From: Bacteroidetes bacterium GWA2_31_9b
GTDB lineage: Bacteria; Bacteroidota; Bacteroidia; Bacteroidales; UBA12077
DNA length: 8,682 bases
NCBI GenBank assembly: GCA_001769005.1
Contig: MENE01000179.1
Span: 14,117-22,798, forward strand
Direction of reading: 5' to 3'
Shown here: positions 1-8,400 of the stretch, one piece after another
Position numbering within the stretch: position 1 is the first letter of the stretch
Layout of the letters: the number at the start of each line of letters is the position of its first letter
Notes under the pieces: generated by a model
The model's input: only the letters and a program-made list of their open reading frames with translations
Databases searched by the model: none
Told to the model about the DNA's origin: nothing
Made by a program: the position numbers and the translations under genes

Positions 1-1
1 T

Positions 2-1900
2 ACATATCGTATAGGCGATGGTAGAGGAGGGGCAGGTGGTGGACAGCAACGTTTTGCCCCACTGAATAGCTGGCCAGATAATGTAAACCTCGACAAAGCA
101 CGAAGGCTGCTTTGGCCTATAAAACAAAAGTATGGACGTAAAATATCATGGGCAGACCTTATGATTCTCGCTGGTAATATTGCCTTAGAATCAATGGGAT
201 TTAAAACTTTTGGTTTTGCTGGAGGACGAGAAGATGTTTGGGAACCTGAGGAAGATGTTTTCTGGGGTTCTGAAGCTAAGTGGCTGGATAGCAAAGAACG
301 TTACCAAGAGGAAAATAAACTTGATAATCCGCTTGCAGCAGTACAAATGGGATTAATCTATGTGAATCCGGAAGGACCTAATGGAAATCCAGATCCAATT
401 GCTGCAGCCAAGGATATTCGCGAAACATTTGCCCGTATGGCAATGAACGATGAAGAAACAGTGGCTCTTATTGCCGGAGGACATACCTTTGGTAAAACAC
501 ATGGAGCTGGAGATGCCTCTCTTGTAGGACCCGAACCTGAAGCTGCGCCAATCGAAGAACAAGGCCTTGGTTGGAAAAGCTCTTTTGGAAAAGGAAAAGC
601 GGGCGACACAATTACAAGTGGACTAGAAGTTACCTGGACACAAACGCCAGCCAAATGGAGTTATTACTTTTTCGAAAATCTTTTTAAATACGAATGGGAG
701 CTAACAAAAAGCCCGGCTGGTGCACATCAGTGGGTAGCAAAAAATGCCGATAAATCAATTCCTGATGCTCAGGATCCATCAAAAAAGCATGCTCCAACAA
801 TGCTTACTACGGATCTTTCTTTGCGTTTCGACCCTGCATATGAAAAAATATCAAGGCGTTTTTATGAACATCCTCTTGAGTTTGCAGATGCCTTTGCCCG
901 TGCTTGGTTTAAGCTTACACATAGGGATATGGGTCCACTTACACGATATCTGGGAAAAGAAGTGCCCAAAGAAGAACTCATTTGGCAAGATCCAATTCCA
1001 GTTGTTGATCATCTACTAATTGATGAAAAGGATATTGCAACGCTTAAAACAAAAGTTTTAAATTCAGGATTATCCATTTCACAGTTGGTATCTACTGCCT
1101 GGGCTTCGGCATCTTCTTTCCGTGGATCCGATAAACGTGGTGGCGCTAACGGTGCTCGTATTCTTCTTGCTCCACAAAAAGACTGGGAAGTTAACAACCC
1201 AGCTCAATTAAAGAAAGTATTTGACAAGCTTGAAGGTATTCAAAAGGAATTCAATAGTAATAAAACTGATGGAAAAAAAGTATCTCTTGCCGACCTTATT
1301 GTATTGGCAGGTTGTGCTGCTGTTGAAAAAGCAGCGAATAATGCTGGTTATGAAATAAAGGTTCCTTTTAATCCCGGTAGAATGGATGCAACAGCTGAAA
1401 AAACTGATATTGAATCTTTCAAAGTTTTGGAGCCTGTAGCCGATGGTTTCCGTAATTATTTAAAAACTACATTTAGTATTCCATCAGAAGAAATGCTGAT
1501 AGATAAAGCTCAATTGCTAACATTATCTGCACCTGAAATGACTGTTCTTGTTGGTGGTATGCGTGTTTTAAATACAAACTATGACAATTCTAAATATGGT
1601 GTTTTCACTAAGCATACCGAAATTCTTTCAAATGATTTCTTTGTTAATCTGCTTGATATGGGTACTATATGGAAAGCAACCAATGAAACTAAAGAAATAT
1701 TTGAAGGTTGTGATCGAAAAACCGGTACTGTAAAATGGACAGCCACAAGAGTGGATCTAATATTTGGTTCAAATTCAGAACTTAGAGCAATTGCAGAAGT
1801 ATATGGAAGTGCAGATGCTAAAGAAAAATTTGTTAAGGATTTTATTGCAGTATGGAACAAAGTAATGAATCTTGATCGATTTGAATTAATTAAAATTTAA
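2..1900 (+). CDS. katG: Catalase-peroxidase KatG, 5'-truncated by the window edge
   Basis: Bifunctional heme enzyme that breaks down hydrogen peroxide (catalase) and also acts as a peroxidase. The reading frame is open from base 2, where it reads TYRIGDGRGGAGGGQQRFAP, the stretch that directly follows the distal Trp-His of the KatG active site. About 110 N-terminal residues, with the distal Arg/Trp/His, are therefore outside the window; 632 residues are visible. Key residues that can be seen: the Tyr (codon 359-361, in GLIYVNPEGP) and Met (437-439, in RMAMND) of the Met-Tyr-Trp crosslink; the proximal heme ligand His (482-484, in GGHTFGKTHG); the proximal Trp (in TSGLEVTW) and Asp (in TTDLSLRFDP); and the mobile Arg in HRDMGPLTRYLG. 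The C-terminal duplicated heme-less domain (for example QLVSTAWASASSFRGSDKRG and LLTLSAPEMTVLVGGMRVL) is complete and ends in VMNLDRFE as in other KatGs. The ATG at 161 is internal, not the start. No frameshift is seen. Any peroxide-responsive promoter lies upstream of the window. Confidence 0.97.
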   Translation, partial: TYRIGDGRGGAGGGQQRFAPLNSWPDNVNLDKARRLLWPIKQKYGRKISWADLMILAGNIALESMGFKTFGFAGGREDVWEPEEDVFWGSEAKWLDSKERYQEENKLDNPLAAVQMGLIYVNPEGPNGNPDPIAAAKDIRETFARMAMNDEETVALIAGGHTFGKTHGAGDASLVGPEPEAAPIEEQGLGWKSSFGKGKAGDTITSGLEVTWTQTPAKWSYYFFENLFKYEWELTKSPAGAHQWVAKNADKSIPDAQDPSKKHAPTMLTTDLSLRFDPAYEKISRRFYEHPLEFADAFARAWFKLTHRDMGPLTRYLGKEVPKEELIWQDPIPVVDHLLIDEKDIATLKTKVLNSGLSISQLVSTAWASASSFRGSDKRGGANGARILLAPQKDWEVNNPAQLKKVFDKLEGIQKEFNSNKTDGKKVSLADLIVLAGCAAVEKAANNAGYEIKVPFNPGRMDATAEKTDIESFKVLEPVADGFRNYLKTTFSIPSEEMLIDKAQLLTLSAPEMTVLVGGMRVLNTNYDNSKYGVFTKHTEILSNDFFVNLLDMGTIWKATNETKEIFEGCDRKTGTVKWTATRVDLIFGSNSELRAIAEVYGSADAKEKFVKDFIAVWNKVMNLDRFELIKI

Positions 1901-1941
1901 AAAAATCATAATAATAAAATTAAACTTAAAACTAAAATCTA

Positions 1942-2454
1942 ATGGGAAAAGAAGCAATTAAAGTTGCATCGGTTGATGTAAAAAAACTATTAAAAATGTT
2001 AAATGCGGCACTTTCAGAAGAATGGTTGGCATATTATCAATATTGGATTGGTGCCCGATTAATGGAAGGACCAATGCGAAGTGAAGTTGAACCCGAATTA
2101 TTGCTTCATGCAGATCAAGAATTAGGACATGCTGTATTAGTAGTAAACCGAATTATTCAATTAGGTGGAACACCAGTTATTAATCCATCACAATGGACAA
2201 AACTAGCTGGTTGCGATTACGATGAACCTTCAGATCCTTATATTGAAGTTATTCTGGAGCAAAACCTTAAAGGTGAAAGATGTGCTATTCGTCGCTATCA
2301 GGAAATTGCAGATTATACTGCAGGTAAAGATCATTCTACTCATCAAATGGCCGTAACTATTCTTAATGAAGAGTTGGAACACGAAAACGACATCGAAGAC
2401 TGGATTACTGATATAAAACGTATGAAAGATGAATTTAAAAAAATGAGAATGTAA
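1942..2454 (+). CDS. DPS-like ferritin (DPSL, thioferritin type)
   Basis: A 170-residue four-helix ferritin-like protein, expected to form a cytoplasmic cage that oxidises Fe(II) with peroxide and stores the iron. The di-iron ligand set is of bacterioferritin type: Glu26/27 in SEEWLAYYQYW (helix A), Glu60 and His63 in DQELGHA (ExxH, helix B), Glu112 in GERCA (helix C), and Glu144 and His147 in EELEH (ExxH, helix D). Two cysteines, Cys91 (LAGCDYDEPSD) and Cys114 (GERCAIRRY), lie next to the site. Such a pair is the hallmark of the DPS-like thioferritins described from Sulfolobus and Bacteroides fragilis, and is not typical of classical Dps or bacterioferritin. No internal heme-ligand Met was identified with certainty. 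The start ATG has an A/T-rich leader and no Shine-Dalgarno sequence. The gene lies 41 bp after katG with no hairpin between, so co-transcription as a peroxide-defence unit is likely. A plain bacterioferritin annotation is the main alternative. Confidence 0.88.
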   Translation: MGKEAIKVASVDVKKLLKMLNAALSEEWLAYYQYWIGARLMEGPMRSEVEPELLLHADQELGHAVLVVNRIIQLGGTPVINPSQWTKLAGCDYDEPSDPYIEVILEQNLKGERCAIRRYQEIADYTAGKDHSTHQMAVTILNEELEHENDIEDWITDIKRMKDEFKKMRM

Positions 2455-2464
2455 TTATTAATAA

Positions 2465-2478
2465 TCACTACTGACCGA
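2465..2478 (+). repeat. Left 14-bp inverted repeat
   Basis: The sequence tcactactgaccga is the exact reverse complement of 2701-2714. It begins 10 bp after the ferritin stop codon. Confidence 0.85.
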
Positions 2479-2533
2479 CTAAATAATTACAAACTCGTTG
2501 AAAACAGCAACTACGTGAGCATAGAGAAAGGTT

Positions 2534-2560
2534 GAACCCTCTATCGGGTTCTTTTTCTTT
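2534..2560 (+). terminator. Terminator-like hairpin after the katG-ferritin pair
   Basis: A perfect 6-bp stem (gaaccc 2534-2539 with gggttc 2546-2551, loop tctatc) is followed at once by tttttcttt. This has the shape of an intrinsic terminator in the + direction, about 80 bp after the ferritin stop codon. The stem is short, so it may be weak. It lies inside the 250-bp element, so the element may supply the stop for the upstream transcript. Confidence 0.45.
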
Positions 2561-2567
2561 AGGTTCT

Positions 2568-2652
2568 TTTTTACTACAAATATTTTATCCCTAACAAGAT
2601 AGGATACTTCACAATGTGTTGTGCCGTTGGCGCATAATATTTGTAATAAAAA
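2568..2652. repeat. Palindromic three-way-junction structure inside the element
   Basis: A long outer stem pairs tacaaatatt (2575-2584) with aatatttgta (2636-2645). Past one c/a mismatch it continues for six more pairs (2568-2573 with 2647-2652). The stem encloses two side hairpins that lie nearly flush with it: tatcc 2586-2590 with ggata 2602-2606, and tgtgcc 2620-2625 with ggcgca 2629-2634 (one G-T pair, three-base loop). Only one unpaired base separates each hairpin from the outer stem. The layout resembles REP-type palindromic repeats or a folded RNA. Which of these it is cannot be told from one copy. Confidence 0.55.
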
Positions 2653-2700
2653 TAAAAACACCCGTATCGGCGAGCCTTTAGGTACACAACAAAAATTTTC

Positions 2701-2714
2701 TCGGTCAGTAGTGA
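2701..2714 (-). repeat. Right 14-bp inverted repeat
   Basis: The sequence tcggtcagtagtga is the exact reverse complement of 2465-2478. It ends 66 bp before the -33 box of the efflux promoter, so the element does not interrupt that promoter. Confidence 0.85.
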
Positions 2715-2780
2715 AATTAAATAATCACTCCCGATTTTGTTTTATTCATTCCTGAATCTGTTATACTCATCATTTTTTAA

Positions 2781-2812
2781 TTGTCTAGGATTGTTTTAGC
2801 ACGCTACTTTTG
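2781..2812 (+). promoter_or_regulatory. Bacteroidota-type promoter for the efflux operon
   Basis: The -33 box TTG is at 2781-2783 and the -7 box TACTTTTG, an exact match to TAnnTTTG, is at 2805-2812, with 21 nt between them. This fits the known housekeeping promoter pattern of Bacteroides and relatives. Transcription would start a few bases after 2812, giving a leader of roughly 25-30 nt before the ATG at 2845. The placement just upstream of the first efflux gene supports the call. Confidence 0.65.
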
Positions 2813-2844
2813 GAGCATAATGCAAACTCAAATCCTAATTAAAA

Positions 2845-4209
2845 ATGAAAAAGATACTATTAATAATTCCTGCAATGATTTTTGTTTATTCAACGAATGC
2901 ACAAACTAATGTTTTAGATGAATACATTAAACAAGGATTAGAAAGCAATCTGGTTATAAAACAAAACCAAATGGCCTTAGAAAGTGCCAATTATGCTTTA
3001 AAAATCGCAAAGGGATTGTACTTGCCAACCATTAGCACACAATCACGATATACTTTATCGAAAGGTGGAAGAACAATTGATTTTCCTATTGGAGATTTGT
3101 TAAATCCGGTTTACAGCACGCTGAATGATCTTCTTGTTTCACAAGGTGGTACAGCCCAATTTCCAATGGTTGAAAATCAACAAATTAACTTTTTACGAGA
3201 GAAAGAATACGAAGCAAAATTATCTATTACTCAACCTATATATTATCCATCAATTGCAATTAATAAAAGAATAGAAGAGCAGAAACTCTATATGACACAG
3301 ACTGAAATGAATCAATTTCAGCGTGAACTAACCTTTCAGATTAAGGAAGCATACTATAATTACATGAAAGTGCTGAATTATTATGATCTTATTCAGAAAA
3401 CCAAAGAGGTTGTTAAAGAGAATTACAGAGTAAGTTCTAAACTTCTGGAAAACAATATGATTACACGCGATGCATTACTTCGGGCAAAGTCCGAAATAAG
3501 TAAAGTAGAACTGATTGAAACAGAAGCTGTTAAAAATAGAGAAATGGCAAAAAGTTATTTCAATTTTATATTAAACCGCAATCTCGATGATGAAATTATT
3601 ATTGCATCTCAATCTGAAAATTTTTTAACTCTTGATAAATCTGAACTTGCCTCACATGCATTGCAAAGTAGGGAAGAGCTGCAATTATTAGATCAGCAAA
3701 TCCTAATTATGGACGATGTTGCTGATTTAAACAGAGCAGAGATGTTACCACGATTAATTTTAGCTGCGGACTATGGTATTCAGGGTGAAGACTTAACATT
3801 TGATAACGATGCTGATTTTTTGACCGCATCACTGGTGCTTCAGTGGGATATATTTAGTGGAAATACAAAACGCAACAAGAAAAAACAAACACTAATTGAA
3901 AAACAGCGCATAGAGTATATTAAAGAAGAGGCTCAGGATAAAATTCAACTTGAGGTAAAACAGGATTTATTTGAAGTAGAACAGCAATATAAAAGCCTGA
4001 ATCTTGCACAAACAAGATGCAACGAAGCATTCGAGTTTTACAGGATTATTGAAAAACGGTTTCGTTTAGGCGAAGTAGCTTTAATTGAACTCTTTGATGC
4101 ACGCAACAATATGACCGAAGCAGAAACTCAATTAATTGTTACGCAATATGATTATTTAACTAGTATGGCAAAACTTGAAAAGAGTTCAGCTAAAGTTATT
4201 CAATTATAA
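2845..4209 (+). CDS. TolC-family outer-membrane efflux protein
   Basis: Outer-membrane channel of a tripartite RND efflux system. It would form a trimeric beta-barrel and periplasmic alpha-helical tunnel through which substrates leave the cell. The 454 residues are close to the family norm. An N-terminal signal peptide is clear: a basic MKK, a hydrophobic ILLIIPAMIFVY stretch, and likely cleavage after STNA (residue 19). The mature protein shows the two repeated OEP halves, with long heptad-like helical stretches rich in Glu, Lys, Gln and Asn. The first half contains ESANYALKIAKGLYLPTIS and a beta-strand-like segment near KLSITQPIYYP; the second contains LNRAEMLPRLILAADYG and LVLQWDIFSGNTKRNKKKQ, then the closing helix FRLGEVALIELFDARNNMTE, which is typical of TolC relatives. 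The start ATG follows a good promoter and an A-rich leader. This is the first gene of the operon, with the adaptor and pump downstream, an order often seen in Bacteroidota. The substrate cannot be inferred from this protein. Confidence 0.93.
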   Translation: MKKILLIIPAMIFVYSTNAQTNVLDEYIKQGLESNLVIKQNQMALESANYALKIAKGLYLPTISTQSRYTLSKGGRTIDFPIGDLLNPVYSTLNDLLVSQGGTAQFPMVENQQINFLREKEYEAKLSITQPIYYPSIAINKRIEEQKLYMTQTEMNQFQRELTFQIKEAYYNYMKVLNYYDLIQKTKEVVKENYRVSSKLLENNMITRDALLRAKSEISKVELIETEAVKNREMAKSYFNFILNRNLDDEIIIASQSENFLTLDKSELASHALQSREELQLLDQQILIMDDVADLNRAEMLPRLILAADYGIQGEDLTFDNDADFLTASLVLQWDIFSGNTKRNKKKQTLIEKQRIEYIKEEAQDKIQLEVKQDLFEVEQQYKSLNLAQTRCNEAFEFYRIIEKRFRLGEVALIELFDARNNMTEAETQLIVTQYDYLTSMAKLEKSSAKVIQL

Positions 4210-4255
4210 TCTTGTTGTATTCATTTCTTATTTTTTCGTGTTCACTCCAAATGAC

Positions 4256-4286
4256 TTGATATATAAAATGGTATAAGTAAAATTTG
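4256..4286 (+). promoter_or_regulatory. Possible internal promoter before the adaptor gene
   Basis: A TTG at 4256-4258 is followed after 19 nt by taaaatttg (4278-4286). This is close to TAnnTTTG but has one extra spacer base. It could let the adaptor and pump be made apart from the channel. The match is imperfect in very AT-rich DNA, so this is a weak call. Confidence 0.25.
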
Positions 4287-4304
4287 CATAAATATTCACA
4301 TTTA

Positions 4305-5411
4305 ATGTTAAAGAAAATGAAACAGATTACTAAAATATTTAATTTCAAAACTCCTATTTTCCTATTATTATTTGCAGGAGTAGTTGTTAATGGATGCAGT
4401 AATATTGAAGCTAACTCTAATAAAGCTGAAGGAAAAGGTATTCCTGTTACTGTCCAAAAAATCGAAATAGAAACAATCTCTCTTCCGGTTCATATTTCAG
4501 GGAGTATTAGTTCTAGTAAGGAAAGTCGCTTAAGTTTTAAAACAGGCGGAATAATAAAATCCATTTATGTTAATGAAGGTGATAAAGTAAAAAATGGACA
4601 AGTTTTAGCTAAACTCGATTTAAAAGAGATTCAGGAACAGGTTAATCAGGCTGTTGTTGGACTTGAAAAAGCACAAAGAGATTATGAGCGGGTTTCAAAC
4701 CTTTTTAACGATACTGTTGCCACATTAGAACAGATGCAAAATGCAAAATCGGCCCTAGATGTAGCAAAAGCAAATATGAATATTGCTGAATACAATTTAA
4801 AATATTCAACCATTATAGCTCCATCTGACGGTATTATTTTAAAGAAATTTTTTGAAGAAGATGAAATTGCTGGTACAGGGTATCCAATTTTTTATTTTGC
4901 TTCTTCTGAAGAAAATTGGCGTTTACTGGTTGGAATATCAGATAAAGATATAGTTAAGTTCAGTTTAGGTGATAAAGCACAAATAATTACCGATGCTTAC
5001 CCTAACAAAGAATTAAATGCAATTGTTTCAAGAATTGCAAATGCTCCAGGAGAATATACCGGCTTATATGAAATTGAGTTATCCATTATGCAAGTCGATG
5101 TAGAACTCAAACATGGTTTATTTGCCAAGGGAGCAATTTTTCCTTCTCAATACATAGATTGTTACAGTTTATCTATTGATGCTGTACAGGAAGGAATTGG
5201 TAATAGCATAATGTTTTATTCCGTTTCTGATGATGGTACCACTGCATTAAAAAAGGAAGCTCAGGTTTTAGCAATAAATCAGCTTAAAGTATATATAAAT
5301 AAAGATGATCTTAAAGATGATTTAATGGTAATTATTGAAAGTCAAAAGGAGATAAAAAACCTTGATAAAATTAATATTATAGAAAACCATGTATTTGCTG
5401 CACTAAAGTAA
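4305..5411 (+). CDS. RND efflux periplasmic adaptor (membrane fusion protein), lipoprotein
   Basis: Adaptor that links the inner-membrane RND pump to the TolC-like channel. From the ATG at 4305 the protein has 368 residues. The N-terminus is a lipoprotein signal: basic residues, a hydrophobic TPIFLLLFAGVVV stretch and a lipobox-like VNGC with the Cys at residue 31, so it is probably lipid-anchored in the inner membrane. Domains in order: a beta-barrel-type strand (IPVTVQKIEIETISLPV); the first half of a lipoyl domain (LSFKTGGIIKSIYVNEGDKV); an alpha-hairpin (about residues 107-167); the second lipoyl half (YSTIIAPSDGIILKKFFEED); then beta-barrel and membrane-proximal parts. A TTG 21 bp further upstream (4284) would only add a polar tail before the signal peptide and overlaps a possible promoter, so it is rejected as the start. 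An ATG at 4317 (364 residues, lipobox Cys at residue 27) is an equally sound start. The gene lies about 95 bp after the tolC-like gene and 67 bp before the pump gene. Confidence 0.92.
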   Translation: MLKKMKQITKIFNFKTPIFLLLFAGVVVNGCSNIEANSNKAEGKGIPVTVQKIEIETISLPVHISGSISSSKESRLSFKTGGIIKSIYVNEGDKVKNGQVLAKLDLKEIQEQVNQAVVGLEKAQRDYERVSNLFNDTVATLEQMQNAKSALDVAKANMNIAEYNLKYSTIIAPSDGIILKKFFEEDEIAGTGYPIFYFASSEENWRLLVGISDKDIVKFSLGDKAQIITDAYPNKELNAIVSRIANAPGEYTGLYEIELSIMQVDVELKHGLFAKGAIFPSQYIDCYSLSIDAVQEGIGNSIMFYSVSDDGTTALKKEAQVLAINQLKVYINKDDLKDDLMVIIESQKEIKNLDKINIIENHVFAALK

Positions 5412-5478
5412 ATAAGGTTTTAAATGATTTGTGTAATTAATTGATAAATACTTTATTCACCGTTAATCAAAAAATAAA

Positions 5479-8400
5479 ATGAAAATCCCAAAACTTGCAA
5501 TAAGTAATTACCAGTTTACAATAATATTGTTTGTTTTAGCAACATTATTTGGCATAATATCTTATTTAACAATGCCAAAAGCTGAAGACCCATTTGTTGA
5601 GTATCACACAACAACAGTACTTGTAATAAATCCGGGTTGTTCGCCCGAAGATATGGAAACATTGGTTGCTGATCCATTAGAAAAATCATTTAACCAGATA
5701 GAAGGGATTAAAAAAATAACTTCTGAAATATCAGATGGATTATTCTTCTCGTTTGTTGAATTCGAATATGGCGAAGATTATGACAAAAAACATCAGGAAG
5801 TATTACAAAAGATTAATGAAGTAAGAAGTGAGTTACCTTCAACCATTGTTAAGTTGGAAGCATTACAACCTTCAATTTTAGATGTTTGTATTTATCAGTT
5901 AGCATTTGTTTCAGAAGGAGCATCATCGTCCGAACTTAAAAGTTTTGCTGATGATCTTAAAAAGATTCTGGAAAAAGAATATGGTGTGCGAGCAGTCGAT
6001 TTACATGCTGGGCACGATCTTGAAGTTCAAATTGCACTTGATATGCAACGAATGGCATCATATAACTTATCTATAGGGCAGGTTATTTCAATACTTCAAA
6101 GTGAAAATTTAAGTATTCCTGGCGGTAGTATTGATTTGGGAAATAAAAAGTTCAATGTTTTAACCAGCGGACTATATAAATCGTTGGATGATATAAGCAA
6201 TACTGTAATAAATGCTGGCCCTGAAGGAATTCTTAGACTAAAAGATATTGCTATCGTAGAATTTGACTACGAAAATCCGGATGTAGTGGCACAATTAAAT
6301 GGAAAAGAAGCTGTTTGGTTAACAGTGGAGCAGAAAAGTGGTATGAATATTTATACTATTTCTGAAAATATCGATAAAGCAGTAAATGAGTTTAAAAAAA
6401 ATGTACCTGAAAACATAAAAATTGAAACAGTTTTAAAACAGTCCGATGGTGTAAAAGATCGTGTAAATGATTTCTTTATGAATCTTTTGCAAGGTATCCT
6501 ATTAGTTGGGATAATCATTTTTATGGCTATGGATTTGCGATCGTCAATTATTATTATGATTGCAATTCCTGTATCAGTTTTTATTGGCATTGGATTAATC
6601 GATATTTCCGGCTATGGTATTCAACAAATGACTATTGGAGGTTTAATTATTGTTTTGGGAATGCTTGTCGATTCCAGTATTGTTATGGTACAGAACATTT
6701 TTCGTCATATTAGTAAAGGTTTAAAACCATTCGATGCAGCAATTAAAGGAGCTCAGGAAGTTGGTGTTGCATTAGTCAGTTCAACTGTTACAACTATTTT
6801 GGCTTTTGCACCAATGTTAATGATGGGTAATGATGTGGGAGATTTTATTCGCAGTATGATTTTAATAGTGATTTATACATTAACAGCATCACTAGTCGTA
6901 GCTCTTTGTCTTACACCTTTTTTAAGCAGCATTATTCTGAAAAAAAGAAAAGAACAAAAGAAAACCCCAAGGTTGAATCTTTTTATTGATAATTATTATT
7001 CAAAATGGTTGATAGCAGCATTAAACAGACCAAAACTTATAATTGCCATTAGCTTGTTATTCTTCTTGTCATCTATTTCCTTGCTGCCATTAATAGGAGT
7101 TAGTTTCTTTCCAAAAGCTGAAAAAACTCAGTTAATGATAACAGTTAAAGGTATTGAAGGAACCAATTTAGAAAACACAAAAAAAGCGATACAATATGTT
7201 GAGTCTGTTATTGATACTCTGCCTAAAGTACAGGAAATTGCTAGTACTATTGGCGAAGGAAACCCGCAGGTATATTATAATATGTTACAGCCGAATCCAG
7301 CATCAAATTTAGGTCAGGTATTTGTTGTGCTCGATAAATCAGCATTAGAATCAATGGATAAAATTATTGCCGATTTGCGTTTGGTTTTTAATAATTACCC
7401 GAGTGCCAAAATTGAAGTTAAAGAGTTCGTTCAAGGTCCACCAGTTGATGCTCCTGTGCAAATCCGATTATTTTCTGAAAATCTTGATGATTTAAAGAAA
7501 GTTGCTATGAAAACGGAAGATATTTTTAAAAATACACCTGCACTAATTAATATTAATAATCCTTATTCAGTTGATAAAACTGACCTTAAGATAAAGATTA
7601 ATCGCGAAAAGGCTGGTAATATGGGCGTTAATGTAGCCGATATTGATTATATGGTTCGTGCTACAGTAAATGGGATAGATATTGGAATTTATCAGGATAA
7701 GTTTGGTGATAAATATGATATGATTATTAAGTCAGATCAATCAGTAAAAAATAATTTAGACTGGTTTGATAAAGCATATGTTAAAACATATTCCGGAGTT
7801 CAAGTGAAATTATCGCAAATTGCCGATATTGAGTTTGATAAGAATATAAAACAAATTGATCATTATAAATTAGACCGATTTGTATCTATAACTGCCGATG
7901 TTGATGAATCAGTTCAATCTATTGATGCTGCCACGAAACAAGTTGTAGCTCAATTGGATGCAAAAGAGCTACCCGTTGGAACAACCTATATGGTTGGTGG
8001 TGAACAGGAAAGTCGTAACGATAGTTTTGGTGGATTAGGAAAAGCTTTATTAATTGCCATGTTTGGAATCTTTGCTGTGTTAGTTTTACAATTTAAATCA
8101 TTTAAACAACCTTTAATCATTTATACAGCTATTCCATTATCAATCTCGGGGGCTTTCATTACACTTTTTATTTTAGGTTACTCTTTTTCATTTATGGCTT
8201 TTGTTGGTTTAACAAGTTTAATGGGAATTGTAGTAAACACCAGTATTATTTTGGTTGATTATGCTAACCAGTTAAAAGAAGAAGGTTTAAGTAGCTATGA
8301 TGCAGTTGTAGAGTCTTCAAAAACAAGATTTACACCAATTTTATTAACTACAATAACAACGGTGGCAGGTTTATTACCTTTAACAATTTTTGGCGGTAAT

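Larger units (their letters stand above)
2465..2714. mobile_element. 250-bp structured element with perfect 14-bp inverted ends (MITE-like or repeat)
   Basis: The block fills most of the gap between the ferritin and efflux genes. Its ends are exact reverse complements: tcactactgaccga at 2465-2478 and tcggtcagtagtga at 2701-2714. The pairing stops at once on both sides (c/c inside, a/a outside), as expected for defined ends. Inside are a terminator-like hairpin (2534-2560) and a palindromic structure (2568-2652). A 60-codon frame on the minus strand (2661-2479) matches no family I know and looks like chance coding across a repeat. No transposase is present, so if mobile the block would be non-autonomous or the remnant of an insertion sequence. 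No clean target duplication directly abuts the inverted repeats. A structured non-coding RNA or a long-range hairpin is the alternative. The inverted repeat is certain; the mobile reading is inference. Confidence 0.5.

Noticed and set aside
161..163. ATG at 161 as the katG start
   Set aside because: The frame is open back to base 2, and the 53 codons before it match the conserved KatG region after the distal histidine. The gene is truncated by the window edge, not short.
353..1860. Several 60-98 codon frames opposite or offset to katG
   Set aside because: All lie within the strongly conserved katG coding frame and show no known protein features; they are shadows.
2479..2661. 60-codon open frame on the minus strand inside the 250-bp element
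   Set aside because: It spans the hairpins of the element and ends within a few bases of the inverted repeat. It is Lys-rich and of no recognisable family. The symmetry of the DNA explains the sequence better than coding does.
2465..2714. Retron-like msr-msd non-coding RNA, with clasping ends and internal hairpins
   Set aside because: Retrons need a reverse transcriptase gene next to the RNA. The genes on both sides are a ferritin and a TolC-like protein, and no RT motif is present.
6351..6590. 79-codon minus-strand frame inside the RND pump gene
   Set aside because: It overlaps the TM2-TM3 region. Its composition is simply the antisense of hydrophobic codons.
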